A stretch of 64,000 nt of DNA from Corynebacterium aurimucosum (GTDB lineage: Bacteria > Actinomycetota > Actinomycetes > Mycobacteriales > Mycobacteriaceae). The position numbers and the translations under genes are program-made. Shown piece by piece: positions 24,569 to 34,600 of this stretch (its first letter is position 1; every line of letters begins with the position of its first letter). Below the pieces are notes generated by a model. It had not been told where the DNA came from and searched no databases. It saw only the letters and a program-made list of their open reading frames with translations. The DNA lies in NCBI RefSeq assembly GCF_030408555.1, contig NZ_CP047048.1:620001-684000 (forward strand), given 5' to 3'.

Positions 24569-25336
24569 ATGTCATCACCAACCCCGCCAACAGATCGCTT
24601 CCTTGACGAATCCGTTCTGGCCGACTTCACCGCGCTGCGGATGACTGCCTTCGGCAGAAGCGTTATCGACATCGCCAACGATCCCGCATTCGACGCATGG
24701 ACGTTTTCCCAAAAGGTGCTCTACGCACTCGATAAAGAAGTCGCGGCCAGGCGTGAACGACGCATCAACAAACTGCTGAAAGCATCCCGATCGCCGAACC
24801 TTGATGCTTGCCTTGAAAAGGTAGTCTGCACGCCTGACCGCAACATCAACCCCGAGCAAGTCAGCAGACTCGCTCACGGACAATGGTGCCACCTGGGCCA
24901 AAACATTGTCATCCTGGGCAAATCCTCAGTCGGCAAAACCTACCTCGCCCAAGCCCTGATCACAGCAGCATGCCGCAACGACTACTCCGCACGGTTCTAC
25001 CGCACCGACATGCTTGCCGCCGAACTGGCAGTCCTCCAACCCGAAGACCCCATACGGCTGAAGTTCATCCAGCACCTCCACGACGTCGACGTCCTGGTCT
25101 TAGATGACTTCCTCACCACACCTATTGATGCCGCGACCGCGCACCAACTTCTCAACATCCTCGCCGGACGAGAAGGCAAAGTCTCAACGATAGTGACCTC
25201 ACAATTCACCCCACTGGAGTGGTACAAGTCCATCCCCGATGCCGTGATCTCCGAGTCAATCCTCAACCGACTCGTCTCCGGCGCCGAGATCATCACGCTC
25301 GAAGGACCAAACATGCGCCTCACCACCAACGCATAA
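24569..25336 (+). CDS. istB: IS21 helper ATPase IstB
   Basis: A 255-residue DnaC-like AAA+ ATPase that assembles with IstA and target DNA. Walker A is ILGKSSVGKTYLAQAL, Walker B is DVLVLDDFLT, and a sensor-like TIVTSQFTPLEWY follows. GAAAGGAAAC precedes the ATG. It ends SGAEIITLEGPNMRL, typical of the family. Confidence 0.95.
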   Translation: MSSPTPPTDRFLDESVLADFTALRMTAFGRSVIDIANDPAFDAWTFSQKVLYALDKEVAARRERRINKLLKASRSPNLDACLEKVVCTPDRNINPEQVSRLAHGQWCHLGQNIVILGKSSVGKTYLAQALITAACRNDYSARFYRTDMLAAELAVLQPEDPIRLKFIQHLHDVDVLVLDDFLTTPIDAATAHQLLNILAGREGKVSTIVTSQFTPLEWYKSIPDAVISESILNRLVSGAEIITLEGPNMRLTTNA

Positions 25337-25499
25337 CCAACAACGCCTGAGTGAGACACCGCTACCGGATACTCACTCAGGCGCTACCAGATACTCACCA
25401 CACCGCTACCATTTCAGTCTTCTGAACAAAGAGCTTTGATGTTTGATCTAAAGTCCGCACCGTTCCTCCGAGAGCGGGCACGATTGCGTTGCGGGAGCT

Positions 25500-25650
25500 C
25501 AAATCCGCGGGCCGGCGTGTTAGTTTACGGTTGCTCCCAAGGCAGGACGTCGCTGCCCGTGAGCCGCAACCTTCCTTAAGGAGCTCGACCGCTTGATCGC
25601 GTTGAGTTCGACAGAGATTAGTGTGGGGATGCATAGAAGCTCTCCACAAT
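25500..25650 (-). pseudogene. possible IS3-type OrfA remnant
   Basis: The minus strand encodes RDQAVELLKEGCGSRAATSC then LGSNRKLT, close to the helix-turn-helix start of IS2/IS3 OrfA proteins (AVELFEEG.GS.AVA..LGV). The similarity stops after some 30 residues and no start or conserved tail is present. The rest of 25412-25754, between the IS21 end and the peptidase gene, holds nothing else recognised. Confidence 0.35.
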
Positions 25651-25754
25651 CTGGTTTCTGATCTTTCAGTCCGGAGCATGGAGAGCAGTCCACTGTCTGA
25701 ATTGCAGCTTTCCTAAGGCCAGCGGGTTAAGGCAAATTGAACGGGCTGGAGTTA

Positions 25755-26921
25755 CTAGTGGGCAATTCTGAGTGCTGTTCCAGTTATGAGTTCAATGAAT
25801 TTCGGAATCGCTTGGGGGATCATATATTCGTATCGGGCGTGGGCGCCCGCACCTTCGGCTCCAATTCCGCAGAGAACTGGAATCCCGAGGGCGGAAACGA
25901 AGTTAGCGTCGCTAGCACCGCCAACTGAGGTGGATTGAAGCTTAAAGCCGATTTTTTCCGCTGTCGTTCGTGCCTTTTCAAAAAGGGATTTATTAGCGTT
26001 GGTGAACTCCATTGGAGGGCGGTTCCAATCTTTCTTCACCTGTACCGTGACTTTGTGGTTTGACCACGAGATCTCATCTAATTCCTTGTCGAGTCGTTCA
26101 AGTTCTGCTTGAGTTTTGATACGAATATCGATCTCAGCTTTGGCTTTGCCGGCGACAACGTTAGAGCCAGAACCGCCACTAATAAGCCCTACGTTTATGG
26201 TGGTTCCCTTCTCTGGTGAGGCAAGTTGGGTAGCGGCTAAGCAGTACTCCATTAACGCAGTGATCGCGCTAGCGCCATCTTCAGGATTCAGTCCTGCGTG
26301 GGATTCAACTCCTTGTGCTTCGACGCTTATAAGTCCAACTCCTTTTCGCTGAGTCTTGATTAGTCCTTGGTGTGAAGCTTCAAAAACGAAGGCTGCGTCG
26401 ACTTCTTTGGCTACTCTTTCAATGTGCGGACGGGAGAACGGGGAACCTAGCTCTTCGTCTCCGTTGAAAAGCAGGTGAACCGTTGGGAAAGGTTGTCCAG
26501 ATTCCTTCAAGTATTTAGCAATCCAGATGGCTTGTACTAGGCCGGTCTTCATGTCAAAAATTCCTGGACCCGACAAATACTCGCGCCCATCTTCAGTTAT
26601 TCCTTTGCTGCTTTCCCAGTCGGCAAGGGTTCCGTCGGGCCACACGGTGTCATAGTGGCCTACGAACAGGATAGATTGCTCGCTCGTGCCGTCGAAGCGA
26701 AAGTGTAGGCAGTCACCGAACTGGCCCCCATCGAACTTTTCCTCATAATCCGGAGAGCCAATACGGTTGTTAACGATTGAGCTGAGATGAGAAAGGCCGT
26801 CATTTAGGGAAGCCTTATTGTAACTGTAGGTCTCGAGGTTAACTAACCCTTGAATATCATCGATGATGAGGTTTAGGTCATCGGCGGCTGTGGTGTACTG
26901 AAACGGGCGTGGAGTTTGCAT
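25755..26921 (-). CDS. M20-family metallopeptidase (carboxypeptidase G2-like)
   Basis: A 388-residue cytoplasmic hydrolase. Metal-site motifs are in order: FVGHYDTVWPDG, GPGIFDMKTG, NGDEELGSP (catalytic Glu-Glu), FEASHQG and, at the C-terminus, AHARYEYM. The dimerisation domain includes ESHAGLNPEDGASAI. The family cleaves C-terminal glutamate or other amino acids from acylated substrates such as folates and aminobenzoyl-glutamate. The start at 26921 has TAGG seven bases upstream; the longer frame overlaps the transporter gene. It is downstream of an AbgT transporter (46-base gap), so uptake and hydrolysis of an N-acyl amino acid are likely coupled. Confidence 0.88.
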   Translation of the reverse strand: MQTPRPFQYTTAADDLNLIIDDIQGLVNLETYSYNKASLNDGLSHLSSIVNNRIGSPDYEEKFDGGQFGDCLHFRFDGTSEQSILFVGHYDTVWPDGTLADWESSKGITEDGREYLSGPGIFDMKTGLVQAIWIAKYLKESGQPFPTVHLLFNGDEELGSPFSRPHIERVAKEVDAAFVFEASHQGLIKTQRKGVGLISVEAQGVESHAGLNPEDGASAITALMEYCLAATQLASPEKGTTINVGLISGGSGSNVVAGKAKAEIDIRIKTQAELERLDKELDEISWSNHKVTVQVKKDWNRPPMEFTNANKSLFEKARTTAEKIGFKLQSTSVGGASDANFVSALGIPVLCGIGAEGAGAHARYEYMIPQAIPKFIELITGTALRIAH

Positions 26922-26967
26922 GGAATAACCTATTTCCTTTCGGCGAGGTAGGGACGAAAATCGTGAG

Positions 26968-28521
26968 CTAGAAGCCAAACGGCAGACCAAGGAGATACCA
27001 GAGCAGGAAGAAGGAAATCCATACAATCCAAACAATTCCTGCCAGGGGCAGAGTGAACGAGGCAAGTGTGCCGATACCGGCGCCCTTTCGATACTGCTGA
27101 ATAAAACCAAGCGCCATCACGAAGTAGGGGCTCATCGGAGTGACACAGTTGGTTACAGAATCCGCCACTCGGTACATTGCTTGAGTGGTTTCTGGCTCAA
27201 TACCGAGGAGCATGAGCATCGGGATAAATACCGGCGCGGCCAGTGCCCACATCGCTGAGCCGCTGGTCAAAACCAAATTCATCACGGAGATTAAGATGGC
27301 AATGCCAAAGAGGATTGCCCAGCCCGGAGCATTGATTTCCTTGAACCAAGTTGCGCCGGAGATGGCCATCACTTGACCGATGCCAGTCCATTTGAAGTAT
27401 GCCAAGAACTGAGCGATCGCGAAGAATAAGACCAAGATTGGTGCCATGGATCGGAATCCCTCGATCATGGCGGGAAGGACGTCTCCTACTTTCTTGTAGC
27501 TGCCGGATATAAGTCCATAAGTTACGCCGACGAGAGCGAAGAATAAGCCGATTATCCCTGCCATTCCTGTCATGACCGGTGAATTGAGGATGCCGTTACC
27601 CTCGCCCCTAAGCGGAGAAGATTCGAAGTATAGAGCAGCAACCAGAGCTGCGGCGAAGGTTAGTGCTACAAGTCCTGCGGACTTTAGGGCGCGGAGGTCC
27701 GCAGACGAAACGTTAGTGGCGGATAGGTCATCCTCCTGATCGACGTAGTCTTCGTCAATCTGTAAGTCTGGGCGCTTGGCCAAGAAAAGTTCCACCACGA
27801 GGGTAATAACGAGTGAGATGAGAATTGATGACGCAAGTCCGAAAAAGTAATTCGAGGTAGGGGTGACGAAGGCGTTGGGATCAATCGTGTGTGCTGCAGC
27901 CGTTGAAATAGTAGACAGCAAGATGTCCGTAGTGGTTAGGGACGGTGAAGCGTCATAGCCCGCCGAAATGGATACAAAGGCAATGATCGCGCCGAGTATG
28001 GGGCTACGGCCAATCGCTCGGAAAACAATGGCGCCAAGGGGAATGAGTGTCACGTAGGCAGCGTCACCTGCAACGTGGCCAATCATTCCTGCGTAGCTTA
28101 ATGCGAAGGTGGTAAAGCGGGCTGGAACTTTCGTGACGGTGAGCTTGAGGACCGTGTCAAAAAGCCCACTCTTTTCTGCAATGACGATGCCCAGCATCGT
28201 GGTCAGAATTGTCGCGAGAGGAGGGAACGACGCAAAATTCTCAACAACGTCACCGACGATTACTGTCATTCCTTCGCGTGAAAGCAGGCTTTTGACGGCT
28301 ACCACCGAGCCATCATCTGGCTTTGTTGCCGCTAGGCCGATGGCTTCAAAGATAGCGCTTAGGCCGACGAGGATGCCGGAAAGTACAACGAAGAGCCAGA
28401 AGGGGTGGGGGAGCTTGTTGCCCCAGACTTCAATCTTGTTGATGCACCTAAAAGCAAAGTTAATGGTTTTACCGCCCTGGATTGAGTTGGTTCCAGATGG
28501 GGCGGGAGCTTGTGCTGTCAA
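26968..28521 (-). CDS. AbgT-family transporter
   Basis: Membrane protein of 517 residues with about a dozen transmembrane segments. Family motifs include NKLPHPFWLFVVLSGILVGL near the start, LGIVIAEKSGLFDTVLK, AGDAAYVTLIPLGAIVFRAI, and near the end SVTNCVTPMSPYFVMALGFI. AbgT transporters import p-aminobenzoyl-glutamate and related compounds or export antifolates, probably with proton coupling. Translation starts at TTG 28521 with GAGGAGG six bases upstream. The M20 peptidase gene follows; the Lrp-type regulator is divergent from a 75-base intergenic region, the likely control site. Confidence 0.9.
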   Translation of the reverse strand: MTAQAPAPSGTNSIQGGKTINFAFRCINKIEVWGNKLPHPFWLFVVLSGILVGLSAIFEAIGLAATKPDDGSVVAVKSLLSREGMTVIVGDVVENFASFPPLATILTTMLGIVIAEKSGLFDTVLKLTVTKVPARFTTFALSYAGMIGHVAGDAAYVTLIPLGAIVFRAIGRSPILGAIIAFVSISAGYDASPSLTTTDILLSTISTAAAHTIDPNAFVTPTSNYFFGLASSILISLVITLVVELFLAKRPDLQIDEDYVDQEDDLSATNVSSADLRALKSAGLVALTFAAALVAALYFESSPLRGEGNGILNSPVMTGMAGIIGLFFALVGVTYGLISGSYKKVGDVLPAMIEGFRSMAPILVLFFAIAQFLAYFKWTGIGQVMAISGATWFKEINAPGWAILFGIAILISVMNLVLTSGSAMWALAAPVFIPMLMLLGIEPETTQAMYRVADSVTNCVTPMSPYFVMALGFIQQYRKGAGIGTLASFTLPLAGIVWIVWISFFLLWYLLGLPFGF

Positions 28522-28596
28522 GTCGACCTCCTCATTTTGAGAGCTAAGTTTCGGCTAAAGCTATATGAGGCGTAAGTCACCGTCAAGCAGCTATGC

Positions 28597-29718
28597 ATGA
28601 ACTTTCAATCCCAGAATGCAATAATGCAGGATATTAATCATCGGTCTACTGTATGGGTGGAGGAGATGGCAGATCTACTGACTGACGTTGACAAACAGCT
28701 TTTAAAAATCCTGTTTCAGAGTCCGCGGGCAACATGGGAGGAGGTAGCGGCTCAAAGCGAAGTTTCTGCAAGTACTGTCTCTCGTAAGATGAAGAGGCTT
28801 GTGGATGGCAATGTTGTGAGCTTTGTTGGTGAGATTCCTTGGCGATTATTTTCAACTACTTACCCGGTCCATGCCTGGGTGCGTGTCCGAGGACAGAGTC
28901 CAGATAGCATTATCGAGAAACTTGTAGGCTTGCCGGAAACACAGCACGTGGCGTCTACCTTTGGTAGTGCGCCAATTTTTACTACCTTGCATAGTCCAAG
29001 CGAAAGTTCACTTTATGATGCAGTCAATGCGATCCAGGACTGGCAAGGGGTCGATAGCATGCAAGTGGCTCCCGTTCTGCAGTGTGCCACCAAGGCATCT
29101 GCTTGGCGTCCCATAATCGAATTGAGCGAAGGTATAAGTGTCCAACGAGCATCCGGGGGAACCAACGATAAGCATTCTGCACAAGCTACAAAAGGGTTCG
29201 AATACGATGATTTTGATGTCTCCGACGAACAGTCGCCGACCCCTCGAGAACTTATGGCCCTTAAAATTCTGCAGAGAAACGGCCGGGCGACAGCTAGCGC
29301 TGTCGCCAAACAAGTTTCTCTGTCTGTTCCTGCTGCTCAGGCGATGATAGAGCGCTTGACAGCGCGTGGTTGGTTTCGCCCCCGAATTGAGGTGTCACTG
29401 CGGGCGCTAGGTTTTGAGACTTCCTATGTAATGCGTTTGACTGCGCGTCCTTCCAAAATTGAAAAAGTGATGCGGCAGCTCGCGAAAAACGAGTCCTGTC
29501 GGTTTGTCACTCAGAACGCTGGGGAAGGGGACATCGTAGCGACAGGTGTTGCTAAGTCTCGTAGGCATCTTTCCCAAATCGTGAATAAAGAAATCGCCGT
29601 GTTAGACGGAGTCTTGTCGACGAACACCGACATTATCGCTAGAGACTGGAAACGATATTGGTCGTTGCGGGACTCAGTCGGGCGAATGTCGGAATTCAAC
29701 CCTTTACCACCGATTTAG
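28597..29718 (+). CDS. Lrp/AsnC-type regulator with two HTH/RAM halves
   Basis: A 373-residue protein made of two Lrp-like units. The first has LLTDVDKQLLKILFQSPRAT and SEVSASTVSRKMKRLVDGNV as helix-turn-helix, then a RAM-like domain to about 175. The second has ELMALKILQRNGRATASAVA and SVPAAQAMIERLTARGWF, then a second RAM-like half (YVMRLTARPSKIEKVMRQL). Such double proteins usually act as transcription regulators in corynebacteria and relatives. The start is uncertain: ATG 28597 is open, but ATG 28666 (MADLLTDVDK) has GGAGG two bases upstream. It is divergent from the AbgT/M20 genes and probably controls them. Confidence 0.8.
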   Translation: MNFQSQNAIMQDINHRSTVWVEEMADLLTDVDKQLLKILFQSPRATWEEVAAQSEVSASTVSRKMKRLVDGNVVSFVGEIPWRLFSTTYPVHAWVRVRGQSPDSIIEKLVGLPETQHVASTFGSAPIFTTLHSPSESSLYDAVNAIQDWQGVDSMQVAPVLQCATKASAWRPIIELSEGISVQRASGGTNDKHSAQATKGFEYDDFDVSDEQSPTPRELMALKILQRNGRATASAVAKQVSLSVPAAQAMIERLTARGWFRPRIEVSLRALGFETSYVMRLTARPSKIEKVMRQLAKNESCRFVTQNAGEGDIVATGVAKSRRHLSQIVNKEIAVLDGVLSTNTDIIARDWKRYWSLRDSVGRMSEFNPLPPI

Positions 29719-29810
29719 AACCTGCGGTCAAAGAATTGAGCTCTGAACGTTCACCCAGAATTTCCCCTAAAGTCGTGGGCCCTCCAACTCTGTTCGATAG
29801 ACCTTGAGAT

Positions 29811-31472
29811 ATGCGAAAAACTCAGATTGCGATAGCTGTCCTTACTGCGATCACACTTACGCCAGCGAACGGTATGGCAGCTGATTCTGCTCCGGCTCAT
29901 CCGACGGTGGCGACCGGTGATGTCGTCTACTTCCAAGACATGAAGGAGTTTGAACCCCGGGCGTGGGATGATGGCAGCCAGCAGGGTGGTATCGCCTACT
30001 TGGCAACCGCTCTCGAAACGCTCCGTGAGGAAGAGGGCGATCCCATCGTTGCCTTCGGGGGCGAGCTTGCCGCCGGCAGCTTGTTCGGGTCCGTCTTTCG
30101 TGGTGAGCCATTTGTAGAGGCTTTTAATGAACTCGGTGTGGACGTCGGTAATTTTGGCAACCACGACTTTGATTACGGCTTGGATCACACTCGCAACCTT
30201 ATTGAGAAGGCTGAGTTTCCGTGGATTTCCAGCAATCTGACTACTGAGAATGGTGAGCCGATTAGCGAGGACGGGACTAGCTACACCGCCAAGTCCGGCG
30301 AACTCACGGTGGGGTTTGTATCCCTGACCGCGGACCTTGATCGGACCGTAGCTGCTAAGGATGTCGTAGTGGGGGATTTCGTCGATTCCGCGCGTACTGG
30401 GGTGAACAAGCTAGAGAAAGAAGGCGTGGATGCAATTGTGTTGCTGAGCCAGATTTCACAAGAAGATACCACTGAGGTGATGGAGAAGATTCCTGAGCTT
30501 GCAGCAGCATTGCGTGAAGAAAACGAGGCCCAGTCACCAGAAGAAGTAACCTACACCGCTGATCGACGTCCGATCGTCGCGCCGCGCGCTGACTACGGAA
30601 CGCTGGTCCACCTTGAAATTACTGTTGACCGTTCCACACAGAAACGCACAGTGAAGGTGGTGAATCACCCGGTCAATCCATCGCTCACCGCTAACGAAGA
30701 GCGGAAGAAGCGCTCAGACCAGCTTTACGGTGAGCTAGACCGCCTACTAGGTGAAGAACTCGGCACTGCAACCCAGCCCTTATCAAAAGCAGAACTCGGG
30801 CCCTTGGTAGCGGATGCATACCGCGAACACTTTGATACCCAACTCGGATGGCAGAACGGTGGCGGTCAGCGAGCTGACATGAAAGAAGGGGCCCTGACCC
30901 GTCGCGATGCTCAATCGGTGCTCCCTTTTGGCAACTCACCAATCTCAATTCAAGCAACCGGTGCTCAGATCAAGGACGCGTTGGAAAAAGGAATTGAATC
31001 TAACCCGGACGGTGGGAACGGCTTCCCACGGATTGCTGGATTCACGTTTGAGTACGACCTGTCTGCGCCGTTTGGGCAACGCGTCACGGATATCAGAAGG
31101 GATGACGGTACTTCTATGGACATGGAGTCCACCTACTCGCTAGCTATTAGCAATTACGTCGTAAATGGCGGCGACAAGGTGGATTCATTTGTCAATGCCC
31201 CTGTGACTTCTGAGGGCACGGCAATCGACATCGATGTCTTTGCCGAGTACATCAAGCGGCATCGCGAGCTTTCGCCTTTGGAGATTCCCGAAACTCCAAA
31301 CGGTCCAGCAAATGGTGGAAAGACAGGAGAATCATCGGTTGGTTCTTCGCAGGGGGCAGCCATTGCCATCGGGATGATTGCTGCATTGGCGGGAGCCTTC
31401 ATCGCGTTTATGCCTAAGTCTGTATTCGATGGGATGGTTCGCTACCTGAGGACCTTCTTGCCGGGCTTCTAG
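29811..31472 (+). CDS. surface 5'-nucleotidase-like protein with degenerate metal site
   Basis: A 553-residue protein with signal peptide (ending near GMA-AD), a calcineurin-like domain, a 5'-nucleotidase C-terminal domain and a C-terminal membrane segment (AAIAIGMIAALAGAFIAFMP). The C-terminal domain looks intact: WQNGGGQRADM, SVLPFGNSPISIQATGAQI and AISNYVVNGGDKVD. In the N-terminal domain only GNFGNHDFDYGL keeps its metal ligands. The usual DxH is replaced by VVYFQDMKEF, GGD by GGE, the LTHxG motif by LLSQIS, and the GHTH loop is missing. It may therefore bind nucleotides without cleaving them. Usual family members hydrolyse extracellular nucleotides. Confidence 0.8.
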   Translation: MRKTQIAIAVLTAITLTPANGMAADSAPAHPTVATGDVVYFQDMKEFEPRAWDDGSQQGGIAYLATALETLREEEGDPIVAFGGELAAGSLFGSVFRGEPFVEAFNELGVDVGNFGNHDFDYGLDHTRNLIEKAEFPWISSNLTTENGEPISEDGTSYTAKSGELTVGFVSLTADLDRTVAAKDVVVGDFVDSARTGVNKLEKEGVDAIVLLSQISQEDTTEVMEKIPELAAALREENEAQSPEEVTYTADRRPIVAPRADYGTLVHLEITVDRSTQKRTVKVVNHPVNPSLTANEERKKRSDQLYGELDRLLGEELGTATQPLSKAELGPLVADAYREHFDTQLGWQNGGGQRADMKEGALTRRDAQSVLPFGNSPISIQATGAQIKDALEKGIESNPDGGNGFPRIAGFTFEYDLSAPFGQRVTDIRRDDGTSMDMESTYSLAISNYVVNGGDKVDSFVNAPVTSEGTAIDIDVFAEYIKRHRELSPLEIPETPNGPANGGKTGESSVGSSQGAAIAIGMIAALAGAFIAFMPKSVFDGMVRYLRTFLPGF

Positions 31473-31482
31473 CAAAAACATT

Positions 31483-31544
31483 TAGCAACGAGATTCTCGG
31501 TCGGGTCGCTTCCTTTACAGACAATGCGTTCTGTCTCGTTGCTA
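31483..31544. terminator. long-loop inverted repeat after the nucleotidase-like gene
   Basis: TAGCAACGAGA (31483-31493) and TCTCGTTGCTA (31534-31544) are perfectly complementary, separated by 40 bases that contain a smaller ACAGA/TCTGT hairpin. It starts 11 bases after the stop codon. It may act as terminator; no T tract is obvious. Confidence 0.5.
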
Positions 31545-31699
31545 CCGACGAAGCGCAGCGGCTCAGTGTTGTGGATTTTGTGAGTTCCGCGAGACTAGCG
31601 AACAGCCGTTTGATGCACCCTGTCTCTTGTCCGGGGACTCCGATAAGTTAGTTTCTGTTGAATCTCTCTTGGACTCGCTCTCACTCTCTCGGAGGAATC

Positions 31700-34600
31700 G
31701 TGGCTATCACGCTAACTGAAGAATTTCGTCATGCTCTTGGTTTAATCGGCGCAGGGCGAAACGTCCTCATTTCAGGTAAGGCCGGAACCGGTAAGTCCAC
31801 GCTGTTGCGGGAATTCCTTGAAAACACGGGGCGTAAGGAAGTGCTCGTTACCGCTCCCACCGGTGTCGCTGCCCTGAACATCGAGGGCTTCACCATCCAC
31901 CGAGCTTTTGGCTTTCGGCCATCGATGGTTCCCAGTGATCTAGAAGAGGGCGGTTCGTGGCACCCATCCACCATGACATGGGAGGTGCTTAAGAAGGCCG
32001 ACATTCTCGTCGTAGATGAGATTTCAATGGTTCGTGCCGATCTCTTCGACATGATGGATCAGGCTCTTCGCCGCATCCGCGGGAATGGGAAGCCCTTTGG
32101 TGGTGTGCAGCTGGTTCTCGTTGGTGATCTGCTGCAGTTGCCACCGGTTGTTACCCCGAATGAGGCCGAGCTTTTCAATTCGGTGTGGGAGACTCCTTAC
32201 TTCTTTTCCGCTCAGGTGTATACGCAGCTGGACCTGAAAGAAATAAACCTAACTCAGGTCTGGCGTCAGGCTGACCCGACGTTTATTGACCTTCTCAACG
32301 AGGTGCGTGAGGGAAGTGTTGGCGAAGAATCACTGGAAACCCTGAACCAGTTGGTTGCTCCCGACTTTGATGCGCCAGATGACTGGGTGACGTTGACATC
32401 GCGTAAGTCGACGGTGGCGAGGATTAATCGGCAAAAGCTAGCCAACCTTCCTACGGAAAAGTTCGTCTCGGTTGCGGAAGGTACCGGAGAGCTTCCAGCC
32501 AATTCTTTCAGTGGTGAGGATGAACTTCACTATGCCGAGGGAGCGCGCGTCATGACCGTGATTAATGATCCGAAGGGCCGATTCGTCAACGGTAGTTTTG
32601 GCCAGATCTTACGGGCAACTGGGCGCGAGATCGATGTGCGGATTGACGCGACTGGTGAAGTGGTTACCCTGACTCCGCACACATGGGAGATTAACCGGCC
32701 AGGAGTTGATGGCTCGCGCTTGGTTAGTGAGAGGATTGGAACGATTAAGCAATTCCCAGTCATCTTGGCGTGGGCTATCACCATCCATAAGAGCCAGGGC
32801 AAGACAATTCCTAAGCTCTACATCGACCTTGCCGGCGGCACCGCCACCGATGGGCAGTTCTACGTTGCATTATCACGTGCAGTTGATTTGGAGCATCTAC
32901 GCTTTTCTACTCGGGTGGAGCCACGTCACATACGGGCCAACAACGCCCTTGTCCGCCGGGTCAGGCGTGAGGTAAGTAGCGGTGTCAATACCGACCGCGT
33001 GGTACTCGTGTCATTCAACGGCGTGAACTTTGGCATGAGTGAGCACATTGCGCGCATTCATGCGATTGTGTATCACAACGGTGTTCGGGTTGCGAGCTTT
33101 GGGTCCTGGATTAATCCGATGGCTGACCTCGGGGAATTTGGGCAGCGCTATAAGATTCCGGTCGGTGGGCTCGCTATGTCACCGACGCTAGGAGATTTCT
33201 GGCCACTTCTCCTCCGTCAGGCACAAGGAGGCATCGTCGTTGGTGACCGCCTAGCCATGCTCGAGCGTACCGTACGCCACCAAGAAAAGGGCATGGATGT
33301 CGCCCTCGGAATCGGCTACGAGGTGGGGGACTTTAGCTTTGAACCCGAGGGAGATGACGTCGTCAGCCGGTGTGAATCGATGGCGGTTGCCTACGAGAAG
33401 GGCACGATTGCTCCGTCACGTGGACAACTAGTTCCTTCCGCAGAACGAGAAACCGAAGGCGCAGTGCTTATTCCTTCCTGGGCACCGAAAGCGCCGATGA
33501 CCCTGGACCAGTTACAGGCCACGGATTCGGATAATGCGTGGGCGGCGATGTCTGGTGGCACCGTGATGCCGCGTTCATTCGCTGAAGTGGAAGAGTGCGC
33601 CGAGCTTCTCTCTGCATGGGCGGTATCGCGGGGCTTGTGGACGCAGGAGCTTTACGACGACATCCTGGCCCGCGTCGCACGCATCGATACCCGCACCGTG
33701 GAGCTGCCAGCAGTCGAAAACGCCACTGTGGATGTTCCGAGTCTCCTTGTTCCGGGTACTCGTGTTGCCTTCACAGGCCGCAACGAGCTCCTCGGCGGCC
33801 CCGCCGACGACGAACGTCTCGACCGCATCTGCCGTATCCGCCGCCTTGAGTACAAAAAGGGAATGTCGAAGACACGGTGCGATGTACTCGTCGCCCGCGA
33901 TGTGGCATCGATGTCTCGTAAAGCTCAAGCAGCTCGCGAGTTCGGGAAGCCGATCATCTCGCAGGAAGACTTCGAGTATTGGTACGAGCACGGCCCGTTC
34001 CTCGAAGCACCCGCCCCCGCAGCGGACACCGGAGCAGTAGTAAAGGAACCAGTCAGTGCTCCTGTGAAGGAAACTGAGGCTGCTCCGGCAGCCGCGGCTG
34101 CCGGTTCGCACGCTGCGCACGCAGAAAACAATGTTGCGCGGGCTGCGGACGTCCTCACCCCTGGTACCCGCGTGGCATTCCGTGGCTCCACCATTATTGA
34201 CAATCAGCTGTACCCGCAAGGGCCGGTGCTCCAAGAATTCTGTGCGGGGTTGGGGCTGGTGTACAAGCAGTCCGTAACCAAGACGCGGTGTGATGTCCTG
34301 GTAACTGATGACCTCGCTGCTCAAGACGGCAAGGCGAGTCTTGCGGTGCGCTACAACAAACCTCTGGTGACACGTGAAGACTTCGCCGCATGGGCGCAGG
34401 AACAGCTGCGCCAGGAAGAGGAAGAAAAGGACGTTATGGCGGCCGCAACAGTCTCAGAACTGCAGGCGGATAATCCATTCATTGTGGACGACGAGCCGAC
34501 TACTTCTACAGAAACAGTAGAGCCGGAGACGACCACCGAACCTGAGTTTGCGGATGTCGCTGACCCCCCAGCTCCGTTCCAAGACTGGAGCTCTTCTCAT

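Larger units (their letters stand above)
22803..25411 (+). mobile_element. IS21-family insertion sequence, complete
   Basis: Element of about 2.6 kb carrying istA and istB. The left end has repeated GGTAGC motifs (TGGTAGCAGTGTCGTGACTA, then CCGGTAGCG, CTGGTAGCA and CCGGTAGCC). The right end on the other strand reads TGGTAGCGGTGTGGTGAGTA, then CTGGTAGCG and CCGGTAGCG. Multiple terminal repeats are characteristic of IS21. A target duplication was not found, which may reflect deletion of flanking DNA on the arcA side. Confidence 0.88.

Noticed and set aside
29180..29215. tRNA-like GGTTCGAATAC
   Set aside because: Inside the Lrp-type coding region; no cloverleaf can be drawn around it. No tRNA was found anywhere in the window.
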